Shown here piece after piece: positions 11,300 to 22,863 of a stretch of DNA of 64,000 nt; position 1 is the first letter of the stretch; each line of letters begins with the position of its first letter. The stretch lies in contig OY997594.1 in assembly GCA_963921825.1 (NCBI GenBank), forward strand, positions 44,572,557-44,636,556, written 5' to 3'. Position numbers and translations under genes: made by a program. The notes under the pieces are model-generated. The model had not been told where the DNA came from. It ran no database searches and saw nothing but the letters and a program-made list of their open reading frames with translations. Origin of the DNA: Erodium maritimum (lineage: Eukaryota > Streptophyta > Magnoliopsida > Geraniales > Geraniaceae).

Positions 11300-11820
11300 T
11301 GTTTTGTAATAACCACTCCCGGTCAACGCCAGTCAAACCTGCGAAAATAGGAAAATTTAAATTTTTTAAGACAAACACTTAACTGAACCTAAAATGACCC
11401 CGAGGGTCATACCGGACTTAAGTTGACCCCGATATCGACCAAAGTGAGTTCCGGGGGACTCAGGGCAACTTTCTGATCAATTTGGGAAATGTTGACTTTT
11501 CGCTGGAAAAGTCAACCGAGCGACGTTTTGGTCCATTCGAGGACCGTTTTGGATCCAAAAAGCTTAGTCGTCTTCGCAGCGGTCTTAGTTGAGCCGTTTC
11601 CTTTTAGCCCGTGAAGTTTCGTAATTTCTTGGAAAAAGTGCCCGTTCGAGGCCCGAAACGTCCGATTTTTGCGAATCTGATTGGAAAATATCTAGCAGAT
11701 ATTTCCCAAAAAGGTGTGGGACCCACCTTGCCACTTGTCAAATAAGTGGTGGTGTTAGGTTTTGGGGGGAGAATGAGAGAAGACTACAAGGGGGGTTCGG
11801 CCATGCCTTTTAGAAAGAGA

Positions 11821-12340
11821 AACAAAAATAAAAAAAAAGAGAAAAGAGGGTTTAGAGAGAGAAGGAGAAGAAGAAGATAGGAGTTAGGGTTTGGGTGTCA
11901 CTATTCACGTCTTCCACCCTTGGATCGTCTCAAAGCTTGGAGATTCACACTCCCATCGTCTTCCTCTACGGTAATCACCAAACCGATCTTCGATTTGTCA
12001 TTTTCTAAAATTAGGTTTTGGTTTGAAACTATTAGTTTAGGGTTGTATAGGTTGGGGGATCGTTGGAGACGTTTTGGAGACACAAAAATAAAAAAAAAGA
12101 GAAAAGAGGGTTTAGAGAGAGAAGGAGAAGAAGAAGAGAGGAGTTAGGGTTTGGGTGTCACTATTCACGTCTTCCACCCTTGGATCGTCTCAAAGCTTGG
12201 AGATTCACACTCCCATCGTCTTCCTCTACGGTAATCACCAAACCGATCTTCGATTTGTCATTTTCTAAAATTAGGTTTTGGTTTGAAACTATTAGTTTAG
12301 GGTTGTATTGAGGTTGGGGGATCGTTGGAGACGTTTTGGG
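11821..12340 (+). repeat. 260-bp direct tandem duplication inside the solo LTR
   Basis: The block starting ACAAAAATAAAAAAAAAGAG at 11822 is repeated from 12082, offset 260. It includes GTCACTATTCACGTC and GGATCGTCTCAAAGC. The two copies are nearly identical (for example TTGTATAGGTTGG against TTGTATTGAGGTTGG near the end). The LTR at 32814-36230 has only one equivalent block, so the duplication is specific to this copy or subfamily. Confidence 0.9.
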
Positions 12341-12380
12341 GTGAAGGGGGACGTTTTCCGGAGACCGGGAGCTTGGGAGA

Positions 12381-12447
12381 AGCTCCGGCCACCATAGGGG
12401 GGTGGCTGGCCGGAGCTAGGGCCGGCCACCATCATGGTGGGCCGGGC
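12381..12447 (+). repeat. two adjacent GC-rich hairpins in the solo LTR
   Basis: AGCTCCGGCCACC pairs with GGTGGCTGGCCGGAGCT (12381-12417) with one bulge. Immediately after, GGCCGGCCACCAT pairs with ATGGTGGGCCGGGCC (about 12419-12447). The corresponding place in the LTR at 32814-36230 lacks both. Confidence 0.6.
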
Positions 12448-13254
12448 CCCTTGGAACCCTAGCCACCCACGGCCAAGGTGGGTCGGGTGGGGCCCACGTG
12501 ATCGGGTGATCGATTTTTGTGTTCGGGTGGTTTAGAAAGTTCCCCGGACCATTTATCCACAACCGAATCGAAATTTGGATTTAAAATGCGAAAGTTGAAA
12601 TTATCGGGTTTAGAAACTTTAAACGTTAATTAATTGACTCGGAAGTCGGAATTCGATTCTGTCGAGTGCCTAGGAACCCTTGAATTATTCTAAGACCGTA
12701 GAAACGAAAACGGGAATTTTCGGAGCCCCGGAAGGGCATTTCCAAAACCCGGGCAGATTCGCCATGTCGGGCGAATCGGGCCTTTACGGGTCCTTTATCG
12801 ACAATGTCGAGTAATTGGGAATTTTGGGAGTGATCGACATTGTCGGGGTTGCATTTGGGCGTCAAGTTTATTGAATTTCACTTTATTCCTGCGAGTTTAA
12901 AAGTGTCTTAAAATTGTGTTCTTTTAGATCGTGCTGCAGACCGAGGGAAAAGAAAGCTAGGCGAGTGACTGAGATCACGCCGGAGCTTGTTGGTTAGCTT
13001 TTGGAGAACATATACGAGGTAGGGAAAAGTAGCCGGATCTCGGCCCTGACTAGGGAAAGTTAACTGTAGAAATGCATGTGACACCGGGGTGTCGTCGGTC
13101 AAGTAGGTTATCGAATATTAGAAAGGCATGATACGGGAACGTAGCGAACCTTAGAAATGCATGTGATACTTAGTAGTGTCGTAGGAGCAGAGAACTTAGC
13201 GATATTAGAATTACTGGAGGCATATGACCATGCCCGGAGGTTGATTGTTTAATT

Positions 13255-13560
13255 TATGTCTTGGGTGGCCATGAGAACCCGTGTTTTATTGTTGGTGTCT
13301 TGGGTGGCCATGAGAGCCCGTACTTTACTGTTGTGTCTTGGGTGGCCATGAGAGCCCGTGTTTTACTGTTGGTGTCTTGGGTGGCCATGAGAGCCCGTGT
13401 TTTACTGTTGGTGTGTCTTGGGAGGCCGCGAGTGGCTGTGGGGTTGTTGAGCCCGTGAGTTACTGTTGGTGTGTCTTGGGAGGCCATGAGGGCCCGTGGC
13501 GTTGTTGAACCCGTGTTTTTACCGTTGGAGTCTTGAGTGGCCATGAGTGCCTGTGGGGTG
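13255..13560 (+). repeat. minisatellite in the solo LTR (GTCTTGGGTGGCCATGAGAG units)
   Basis: About six imperfect direct repeats built on GTCTTGGGTGGCCATGAG, GCCCGTG and TTTTACTGTTG. The first are about 50 bases long and the later ones about 58. This matches the longer array at 34545-35215 in the related LTR. Confidence 0.8.
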
Positions 13561-14464
13561 TTGAACTGGTCTTGTTGCTGTTTGTTGAACCTTGCTTGTG
13601 ATTGTGATTGCGAGTGCCCGAGGTTAGTGACCCGACTTCGTGTCGGGAAGTGGTGTGGAATTTGGCTGGCTTATGAGTTCGAGTCTCGGTAAGTTGCGAG
13701 CGTTCTTTGGCTAGCCTGATCCGTGTTCGAGTCTCGGCAGGTTGTGAGCGTTTTTAGGCGATGAGAGGGCAGCTCCCCTTCCGACTAGCTATCAGAAAAG
13801 TAGCTCGGTTTATCGCCAATAGGTTGACCGCCTGGAGCCTGACAGTGATAGGTAAAGCGCGTAGGGGCAGGCTCGAGCCCAGCCGGTTAGCAACCGGCAC
13901 TAAGCAGCTGACAGGAATGCGATCCTTTGTGATCTTGTTTGGGGTGCGATCCTTTGTGATCTTGTTTGGTGTTGCGTAGTATTCTGTCATGTCTTTGGAG
14001 GAGGTCGTCGATAGTTGTGTCGGGTTTACATTACGAGTCCGAGTGTTAAGTCTGTTGAGGAAGGTAACGGGTTGTGTGTTAGTTGGGTACTTGAGTTTGG
14101 GGATTGTAGTCCCGGTGTTGGGTTTGGTTTTGGTGTTACCGGCATTGTCTGCTAAGTATGCCGTAGTCAGTCTGTTATCCGCGGTGGTGAGCGAACGCTC
14201 ACCCCTAGCTGCTTTTCCTACATGTACTGATCTCAAGACGGACTAGGTGAGCTCTCGAAGCTTGAGGAGCTAGGAGCGGGGTCCGGGTTTTATCTTTTGA
14301 GTCTAGTGACAGATACCATGTACCTTGTCCATTTGTTGGGACGTTTTTGAGTTGTAAATATTATTTTGATTAACGAATTGGTAATTTCAAAATGTTTAAT
14401 CAAAACAGGTTTCAAATGTTCGCGTCCCGAGTTCGGTTTACTGAAATTGGAACGTGACATGTTT

Positions 14465-15222
14465 GGTATTGGTGGAGCCTCCGATGCTCATCTCCTTCCT
14501 CGACGACGATTATCGGGAGGGACAGGCAGGGTGAGGGGGGAGGTCGTCTTACCCTTCGTCTATTTGCCCTTTGTGGTTTTATAAACTCCCTTAAGGGAGT
14601 CGGGGGCATGACTGGGTCACCTGGGTCAGGGGACTCACATTGAGAGTAGTGAGGGCGGCATCGAGAGTGATGTGGTTGGTGAAGGCCATGTCAGTCGTGG
14701 GAGAGGTGGGTGGAGAGCACGAGGGTGGCACATGTTACAGGCAGAGAGAGGAAACACCAAGGAAATAGAACTTTTTTGTCCCTTTCACGAACGTTAAAAT
14801 AGAACTACAAACTAATTTAGATAGTACTTGCTAAACAAGTAAAAAAAAATCACACCTAATCATGTTTAACTTATACCTTTTTTCCTTTTGTCTTCTCTAT
14901 CTAAAAATGTTCGTTTGTAATACCCAAAGTTGTTGGTTTTTATTTTACATTTTCCCGCTATTTTTTTTCTAATGAAATTGATTATGTGTAACGCACATTA
15001 TCTTATACTTTTTTCAATTATCTATATTACCCTTTCAAAAACACAAAACCAATACTCTAAACCTAACTAACCCTAAACTAACACTTTTCTCTCCGTTACC
15101 CTCTCCATTTTACAGTCGTTACCACTACCATCACCCACTTCCACATCGTCGCCACATCGCATGCACACATCTTCTCTATGCTCCGCCTCATACTCCACGA
15201 CAACCAACTCCTCTACTAGTCC
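14465..15222. other. continuation of the unassigned segment, then AT-rich DNA
   Basis: To about 14760 this is the right half of the segment split by the solo LTR. From 14760 to 15222 it is AT-rich, then C/T-rich, without a recognisable gene. Confidence 0.3.
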
Positions 15223-15235
15223 TACTACACAAGGA

Positions 15236-15500
15236 AATCACTTGGCCGACGATTTGAAAATGGTTGTCGATATTGAAAGTTTCATTACCGATGTTTGTCA
15301 AGGTCGCTGGTATTGAAACTTTCATTATCGACGACCTTAAGAGACGTGAGTAATGATATTTCAATACAAACACATTTCATGGTAGTTGGTATTGAAACCT
15401 TTCAACACTGGTGTATTATCAGGTCATTGGTAATAAAAGTTTTCAACATGTGTCTGTGATGAAAACTTCTTAACCGACGACCTGACATGACGCCGATGAT
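15236..15500. repeat. CACTA-like subterminal repeats (left)
   Basis: Several direct and inverted copies of a roughly 20-base motif built on TATTGAAAGTTTCATTACCGA, TATTGAAACTTTCATTATCGACGA and TATTGAAACCTTTCAAC. Such arrays bind the element's own regulatory protein in known CACTA transposons. 15501-16110 is AT-rich with nothing else recognisable. Confidence 0.5.
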
Positions 15501-16110
15501 GAAATATTCATTAACAACATAAAAAAAAATTGATCGGCCTAGTATGCCCAGAATCATTAAAAGTAGCATTACACGTTTTGAAGCTTTAAAACACCCTCAA
15601 CCTTCTCGTCACTCATGTCACCAAGAGAGTATTTTAGGGGTTTAAGGGTATGTAAGGACATACCTAGAAAGTTATATATAGTTTTCAAGCTTTCAGATAT
15701 CTTTGATTTCATATCTTACAGGCTTAAATCAGAGATTGTAAGAAGAAATTATGTTCATTTGAATATCTGTTGCGTGTTTAACCTCAGTTTACTTCAAAAT
15801 GTTCTTATCAAACTCCAAACGTTTATAACACTTTGCAACAACCTTACTCACAACTTTGTATAGGTTATATTTGAAAAGTTATATTCAAGACATAACGGTT
15901 CAGTGGTATACATCTATAATTATTTGGAGTCATTAACAACGAAATAGTTTTGACTCATTTTCAAAAGAAATGATGTATCGTATTATGTCATTTACTACAT
16001 TGTATTCAATTTAAATTTAGTGTTAGAATATAGTCATATGAATTATTAGGTATACAATTTTTATTATTCAATCTAACACTTAATATATTTTTAATAAAAG
16101 ATGTTCCCTT

Positions 16111-17796
16111 TGTTAGTCTTAGTGCCCGTAGTTCAATCCTAAATGTCCAAATGTATATATCATCGTTAGCAATAAAATTAAAGCGGCTTTATATTATTTA
16201 TGTGTTGGAGCAATATATCGATGTGTGCTCTGATCTATGCCCACCATGCGAATAGAACCATAGATCGAGATAGATCACACTCGATGGGTCCCTAGTCAAC
16301 AAAGCTTCACTAGAAGCGACTAGTATGAAAGATGGCTCTTTATGGCTTACGTTCTGTTAGTCATTGGAATGGGATTCCGGAGTCTGATCATAGATATCAT
16401 GTGGGACATGATATTGGACGACCCGCCCTAAATATGTGCCATAGATTAAGTCATGAACATATTCAGTGTTGTAGCTTGTCATGTATCCTTAGACAAAGGA
16501 GTCTTTGTGATCGCTATGTAGTCAACAACTGAGTTTGACCTGAGCCTAACGTTGTCCGTAACAGGGCTTCCATAACGGCCATGATTGGCTTGGTGACGGG
16601 CTACATGAGTGACACGAAAGACGGCTAAAGGATTTATCCCTCATACTAAGGTATGAGAAAGATATCGGTTCTCGGCCGCTTGATCGAGAGTGACTGGAAG
16701 AATAGCATGGCCATGCACATGATACTGGGTATCATATCTTCAGTCATCTCACATATCAAGGAACGGTGATTGAGAATAATAAGGATGACGACTCTATGCC
16801 TTATCTCAATCAGGATATCGGAGATAAAAGGATAATGACAAGGATGACGGAAAGGTTAGAATCGACAGGGTCGATTCGTTATGCAGTGTCAGGCAATACT
16901 AAAGTCTCGTTAGTTGCCACTTAAATACGATCAAGTAAAATGAGATTTTACGTTGATCTATTGACATGCATAAACCTAAGGGTCACACCGGAGGATGAAA
17001 CTCATTGACACATTTATGGAGAATGGACAAAAGGGAGTGTCTCGGGACATGAGCAAAACTGGGTTTTGGGTTATGTGCCCGTAAGTGAATAGGACGTTAC
17101 GGATCGAGACAAGGCTTGGAGTCTTGGGATTGATCGCGTCGGATAATGTTGGACATTTCCGGTATGGAAGGCTTGAAGGCGATGAGCGAATCACGGGACC
17201 TCGTTGGAAATGGCCACGGGCCATGTTCCAAGAGGCCCATGAAAGGCCCATGCAACCAAGGCCCATGGAACTAATTAATCAAGTCTTGATTAATTAGTAC
17301 TAAGTAAGCAAGACAAGGATTAAGGTGTTGGTGATTCACCACCTAACCCAATCTTGTCTTGTCATACTTTGTCCTATTTACACCTTACTTGTCACCATGC
17401 TTGTCATATGCCTTTGGTTGGACAAGTATGGGGTTTGTTATGTTTAAGTCATCTTTTTTCAACATAACAAATACAAGACAAGAATAGGAAACACATTTTC
17501 TCTCCCTCTTCCATGGCCATTTCGGGTTTGGCTACTTTACACCTCCATTTTTGTGTTCTTGAGTCCTCAAAGAGAAGAACTACTTGGCTTTGATTCCCAT
17601 GTGGATACGTAGGCGTCTTGGAGACTCAAGCCAATCATTCGTTAACCGGTGTTCTTGTTTTGGTAAGAAATAGTGCTGAATTTTTCTCTTGTGAATCCAT
17701 TCTTTGTTAGTTGTTTCATGGTTTAATCGTCTCTTGGTTTTCATTGATTTTCCGCTGCGATTTGGTTCATCTCCAACCCTACCTCGAGACCCAACA
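16111..17796 (+). repeat. 5' LTR of the copia element
   Basis: TGTTAGTCTTAGTGCC...CCTCGAGACCCAACA. Highly similar to the 3' LTR of this element and to the solo LTR at 57897-59573. An inverted repeat, TTAATCAAGTCTTGATTAATTAG, lies at about 17275-17297. Confidence 0.95.
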
Positions 17797-17797
17797 G

Positions 17798-17809
17798 TGG
17801 TATCAGAGC
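17798..17809 (+). other. primer-binding site of the copia element (initiator tRNA-Met)
   Basis: TGGTATCAGAGC, one base after the 5' LTR. This is the standard minus-strand priming site of plant copia and many gypsy elements. Confidence 0.95.
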
Positions 17810-19334
17810 CGTGCTACCTTCGGAATTCACAAGACGGTGTTCAAAGTTTCGGTTTTGCTTGAAAGTTTCGTTTTTTGGCATGTTGTTTCGCTAAATTGTT
17901 TGATAACATGTTTTAAATTCTTGTTTATGGATTTAATGCATGTAAAATGAATTTTTGAAAATTATTTCAAATCTGGAAATTTTGAAAAAAATTTGATTTT
18001 TCGGGTCTCGGGAGCGGGACTCTCGGGGAGCCGAAACCGGGACCGAACGGGGCTCCGTTGGACGGAGCTAGGCCAAGCATGACCATTGGATGGTTGATAT
18101 GGGCTAAACCGTTTTGTTATTTATGACGAGTTTGGAACCGTCATGACGAACTCGAAGATCAAATGTTCAAAAGTTTCATTTTTGAACGGTTTCGATAAAC
18201 CGAGCATCAAAATTTTTCGAAACACTGGAAAATCACATGATGTTTGATAAAATGCTTGTTTGATAACACGATGTGTGATGTGATGTTGGCATGGTGTACA
18301 TAATAGCCCCGAGCTCGATTTAATTATTTATCGCTTTTCACGGCCTGCGAGCCGTTAGAGTTAGCGTGTAATTATTCTTTCAAGGTGTGGTCGTCGAACC
18401 ACTTGTTTGTAATATTTATTTATTCCCGACCTGCGAGTCGTGTATTAAATTGTAATTTTTTACTCAAGACGAAGAAAGGGCGAAAAGGTCATTTGGTGGT
18501 TTTTCGGGTGTTGGCATCGGCTTGGAGTCGGTGGAGCTCAAGAAGCTAGTGGGAGTTAGTTTAGGGGGCTATTATGTGCACATTTATCGCTTTATGCTTG
18601 GTTTAGTTTATGCATGATTAATTCTATGTGTTTTAGAATTGCATGCTTAACTTTATTTACCGAGCATATCACCTCACATGCAAAGATAAAATTGGAATTT
18701 TAATCCTTGTTTGTGAGCCCTTAGAACCGTCATTACATTAGATGTAGTTGACGGGTTCGAAGGAAGAATTACATTGGATGTAATTGGAGGCATCATTACA
18801 TTTGGAATGTAGTTGATGTGCTCATCGCATCTAGGATGTGCCAAAAGTTTTAAACACAACCGGACAAGTAAAAACGGGTCATGTCCGATACCTCCCAAAT
18901 TCTCAACACCTTACTCCCTCCCCGTCCTATGGGTGTCGTGCGCCTTAGCGGAGCATCCATGGGAAAGCGGGGTAGTAGGTTTAGACGACATATGTGGGTG
19001 TCGTGCGCCTTAGCGAAGCACCTACATAGTGGCGGGTCATAGTTGAAAATTGGTGGACCCGACTACGATTCTCAGCTAGGGTTGAGCTAGGGTATTAGAT
19101 AGGGTAAGCCGTGTACTTAAGTACATACCCTAGCCAAGAGTCACATTGGATGTGATTGGACGGGGTCCTACCTACATATCTCGATTGAGTGGTGAGCCTT
19201 CGTTCAGGTTGATCGAGTGAATCAAGGATCTTGGTTTCAGATTCTAAAGGTTTAGAATCGATTGTTGGTGTTTAAGCTTGATCTTCATAAAATTTATTCA
19301 GTTTACTGATTGAATTTTATCTGTTGTAGATCAA
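17810..19334 (+). other. long untranslated leader of the copia element
   Basis: About 1.5 kb between the primer-binding site and the gag ATG, without a coding region. It contains a short direct repeat, GGGTGTCGTGCGCCTTAGCG, at about 18928 and 18991. Long leaders are unusual in small copia elements and may hold packaging signals. Confidence 0.6.
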
Positions 19335-19730
19335 ATGGCAAATTCAGCGAACATTAATAGTTTGTCATTAAAAACCATTCTTGACAGGGTCAAACTAAAT
19401 GGGACAAACTATTTGGACTGGTATAGAATTTTGAGGATAGTCCTCAAGTCTGAACGCAAAGAATATGTCCTTGACAAGGCTGTCTCTAAGACCATATCAG
19501 AGTTACATGAAGTGTCATTAATTGATGAGAAGAATATATCAGGGATCTGGGATCCAAGGATATTCTGATGGTCAACAAGGGAATTGGAAGTGGCAAGGGC
19601 GGGGCCCATGCGCACTTGGCAGGAAAGATGAGACACCTGAGAATGTCTACTTCTACTACCAACAGCCTGGTCATTGGAACCGGGATTACAGGAAGTTCAC
19701 GGTTGATCTGAAGAAGGGAAGTGGGACTGC
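19335..19730 (+). pseudogene. copia gag, internally deleted
   Basis: Starts MANSANINSLSLKTILDRVK, then LNGTNYLDWYRILRIVLKSE, the N-terminal part of copia Gag (capsid protein of the virus-like particle). The frame is lost at about 19560. The next recognisable block is a mutated zinc knuckle (ENVYFYYQQPGHWNRDYRKF, about 19638-19697) in which the Cys residues are replaced (Phe/Tyr and Tyr) while GHW remains. Most of the Gag centre, usually about 150 residues, is missing. The copy is not functional. Confidence 0.8.
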
Positions 19731-19739
19731 GCCTTCATC

Positions 19740-22700
19740 AAATAGCCTGGATGATCTGAAGAAAGGCAGTAGGACTGCGCCTTCATCAGGAAACCTGGAT
19801 GATCTAAGGAAGGGTGGTGGGATCGTGCCTTCATCCGATATTAACTTTATAGAGCTACATCTCTCTACTTCCAAAGATTCATGGGTATTAGATACCAGGA
19901 CTGAATCTCACACATGCACTTATATATGGTGGCTGAAAGTAGGAGAGGTTTGGAAAGCACGAAGCGGACCTCAGAGTTGTGGCAACTGCTGTAGGATCCA
20001 TGAGTCTTGCTTTTCCAAGAGGCCTTGTCTTAGTATTGTATAATGTATATTGCATACCTATATTTAGTAGGAATATTATATCTGTATTCGTGTTTGACAA
20101 GGAAGGATATAATGTTAATATTGGAAATGGAGTTTTCAGTGTTCTATGCAATGATATGTTTTATACCAGTACTGACTTGGTTGGAGGATTGTACATATTA
20201 GATATGGGTAACAATGCCTCAAGTTCTATATATTCCGTTAATACCAAGAGGTCTAAATCCAACGATTTAAACCAAACTCTGTTATGGCACTGTCATTTAG
20301 GTCGCATAAACAAGAAGCACCTATCAACACTTCAGAAGTGTGGACTTTCAGGTTCATTCGAATTCCATTCGATCGATAGGTGCAAGGTTTGTTTGATGGG
20401 CAAAATGACTAAAGTGCCCTTTTATCGATCGCGATGAAAGGGCGGGTGAATTATTGGGGTTGATACACTCGAATGTGTGTAGACCAATAAGTTCACTTGC
20501 CAGGAGGGGTTTTAGCTACTTTATCACATTTACTGATGATTACAGTAAATATGGTTATGTCTATTCGCTGAGACATAAGTCTGAAGCTTTTGATAAATTC
20601 AAAGAGTTTAAGACTAAAGTAGAAAACCAGCTCGACAAAGGTATTAAGGCACTTCGATTGGATCGAGGTGGAAAATACTTGACCACAGAGTTATTTGATC
20701 ATCTAAAAGAGAATGGGATCCTTTTGGAATGGACTCCTCCTGGGACACTATAGATGAAAGGTGTAGCCAAACGGAGAAATCGGACATTGTTAGACAATGA
20801 TTCGTTCCATTATTAGTTGGACTGATCTCCCAATCTCTTTCTGGGATTATGTTCTAGAGACGACCGCATTCATAGTGAATCGGGCTTCGACGAAGGGTGT
20901 GGAAGGGATACTATTTTAAAATGGTACGGGATGATGCCCGCTTTGTCCTTCCTAAAGATTTGTGGTTGCGAGGCTTATGTGAAACATTTGGTTTTGACTA
21001 AGCTCGAACCAAGATATGAGATATGCACCTTCGTGTGGTATCCCAAAGCAACAGGGGGATACTACTTCTACAATCCCAGTGAGAACATGATGTTCGTCGC
21101 ATGGGGTGGGGTCTTTATGAAAAAGGAGTTTTGTTTCCAAAGACGTCATTGGGAGGACATTGTATCTCGAAGAAATTCAGGATGGTACAGATCTGTCTAA
21201 ACCAATTGGCAACCCAGTAGAAAGGAGCCAGAGATTGTCGTAGAGTAAGAACCAATTCCTGTTACAATTCCGGAAGGTCCAAGGCGATTTGAAAGGATCA
21301 ATCTTCCACCTCCAAGATATGGTATCCGGAGGTGACAATGAAGTCATGGTGGATCACGATGATCCAGCCACCTTTCAAGAAGTCGTGGATGGGCCCAACT
21401 CCGAGTTATGGCTGAGAGCCATGAGGGAGGAAATGCAATCCATGTCGGACAACCGAGTCTGGGAACCGGTTGATCCCATCAATGGTGTGAGGACCATCAG
21501 ATGCAAATGGATCTTCAAGGTGAAGATGGACATGGACGGCAACCCTCTGACCTACAAAGCTCAACTGGTGGCGAAAGGTTATAGGCAGATCCAATGGATT
21601 GACTATGAGGAAACCTTCTCCGTAGTGGCTATGGTCAAAATCGATCCAAATTCTTCTTGACATAACTGCGTATCATAATTACGAGATATGGCAAGTGGAT
21701 GTCAAAACCGCTTTCCTAAATGGAAATTTGACTGAGTACGTTTGTATGTCTCGGCCCAAAGGTTTTGATGATCCGAAGAATAAGGGAAAGATTTATAAGT
21801 TGTTGAAATCTATTTATGGATTGAAACAAACTTCTCGGAGTTGGATCCTTCGTTTTGATGAAGCTGTAATTGGATTTGGCTTAATCAAGAACGAGGATGA
21901 ATCTTGCGTTTATAAGAAGGCTAGTGGGAGCAAGATTACCTTTCTGGTTCTCATTGAAAACGACATCCCAACCTTGCACGAGACTTAAGCTGGGTTGAGG
22001 AAGTGTTTTTCAATTAATGACTTAGGCGATGCTTCTTATATCTTAGGGATTAAGATATGTAGAGATCGCACCAAGAGGGTCTTGGGTTTAAGTCAGGGAA
22101 CCTATGTGAACAAGGCATTGAGTAGGTTCTTAGTGCTCGTTTCAAAGAAAGTACTCTTACCCACTAGTCATGGCATTTATCTCAGCAAGACTCGGTGTCC
22201 TAAGACAGCTGATGAGATGAAAAGGATGATGAGAATCCTATGAGCCTAGGGGCAGGATCGATCATCTATGCCATGACATGTATGAGACCGGACGTCTCGT
22301 AAGCCTTATGTTGTACCAGTAGACATCATTCTAACCCGGGGGAAAGATGATGCTGAACTAGTCGTCGAAGGATGAGTAGACGCTAGTTTTCCAAGACAAA
22401 TCCAGATGACTTTAAAAGTCAGTCAGGATATGTGTTTACGCTGAATGGCAGAGCTTTAGTTGGGAGAGCGTAAAGCAAGATGCCATTGCCGAATCTACAA
22501 CAGAGGCCAAGTACATGGATGCTGCAGAGGCAGCTAAGGAGGCTATGTGGATTTGGAAATTCATGGCAGGGCTGGGTGTAATTAAAAACCCATCCAGCCT
22601 GGTGAATCCATTTTGCGATAACACAAGGGCCATTGCGCAAGGAAAAAGCCCAGATCGCATAACAAATCCAAAGATGTACTGCGGCGTATCCACCTCATCA

Positions 22701-22849
22701 GAGAAATGCTGAACTAAGGTGAAGTGAAGATAACCTATATTGCTACAGATGATAACATAGCCAACACTTTGACTAAGGCAATGTCACTGCCTGAACATGT
22801 TAGACATGTAAAGTCGATGGGGACATATTGGAGTTTAGATTGGAACTAG
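19740..22849 (+). pseudogene. copia pol: protease, integrase, reverse transcriptase and RNase H, broken
   Basis: In order: a Gly/Ser-rich triplicated linker (DDLKKGSRTAPSS, 19700-19840); a protease with DSWVLDTRTESHTC (normal DTGA altered to DTRT, about 19880); the GAG-pre-integrase HHCC region (LWHCHLGRINKKHL to CKVCLMGK, 20285-20405); the integrase core (GLIHSNVCRPISS, where the first catalytic Asp is Asn; LRLDRGGKYLTTELF, 20455-20750); the reverse transcriptase (ANGVRTIRCKWIFK-type block at 21470-21560, MDVKTAFLNGNL at 21695, KSIYGLKQTSRSW at about 21810). The YVDD box is replaced by IEND (about 21955). RNase H remains lie at 22420-22840, ending in a TAG at 22847-22849. Frameshifts separate the blocks and several catalytic residues are lost. 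Confidence 0.85.
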
Positions 22850-22863
22850 GGCAAGTGGGAGAT

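Larger units (their letters stand above)
11305..14459 (+). mobile_element. solo LTR of a chromovirus-like Ty3/gypsy family
   Basis: Starts TGTAATAACCACTCC and ends GGAACGTGACA (TG...CA). A perfect 5-base TSD, TGTTT, flanks it (11300-11304 and 14460-14464). Its length of 3155 bases compares with 3417 for the LTR at 32814-36230, to which its start, tandem-repeat zone and end are clearly related. No internal region or partner LTR adjoins it, so it arose by LTR-LTR recombination. Copy-specific features are a 260-bp internal duplication (11821-12340) and two GC-rich hairpins (12381-12447). Confidence 0.9.

Noticed and set aside
12063..12311. Two similar plus-strand readings (DRLKAWRFTLPSSSSTVITK) as a duplicated gene
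   Set aside because: They are products of the 260-base duplication inside a non-coding LTR.
13254..13544. Minus-strand repetitive protein (ATQDTNSKTRALM units)
   Set aside because: It is the translation of the LTR minisatellite, not a gene.
16332..17297. Small readings repeated at 16.3, 23.1 and 58.1 kb (MALYGLRSVSHWNGIPES) as a conserved gene family
   Set aside because: They lie inside the three copies of the copia LTR and are shared for that reason. No start context or domain supports coding.
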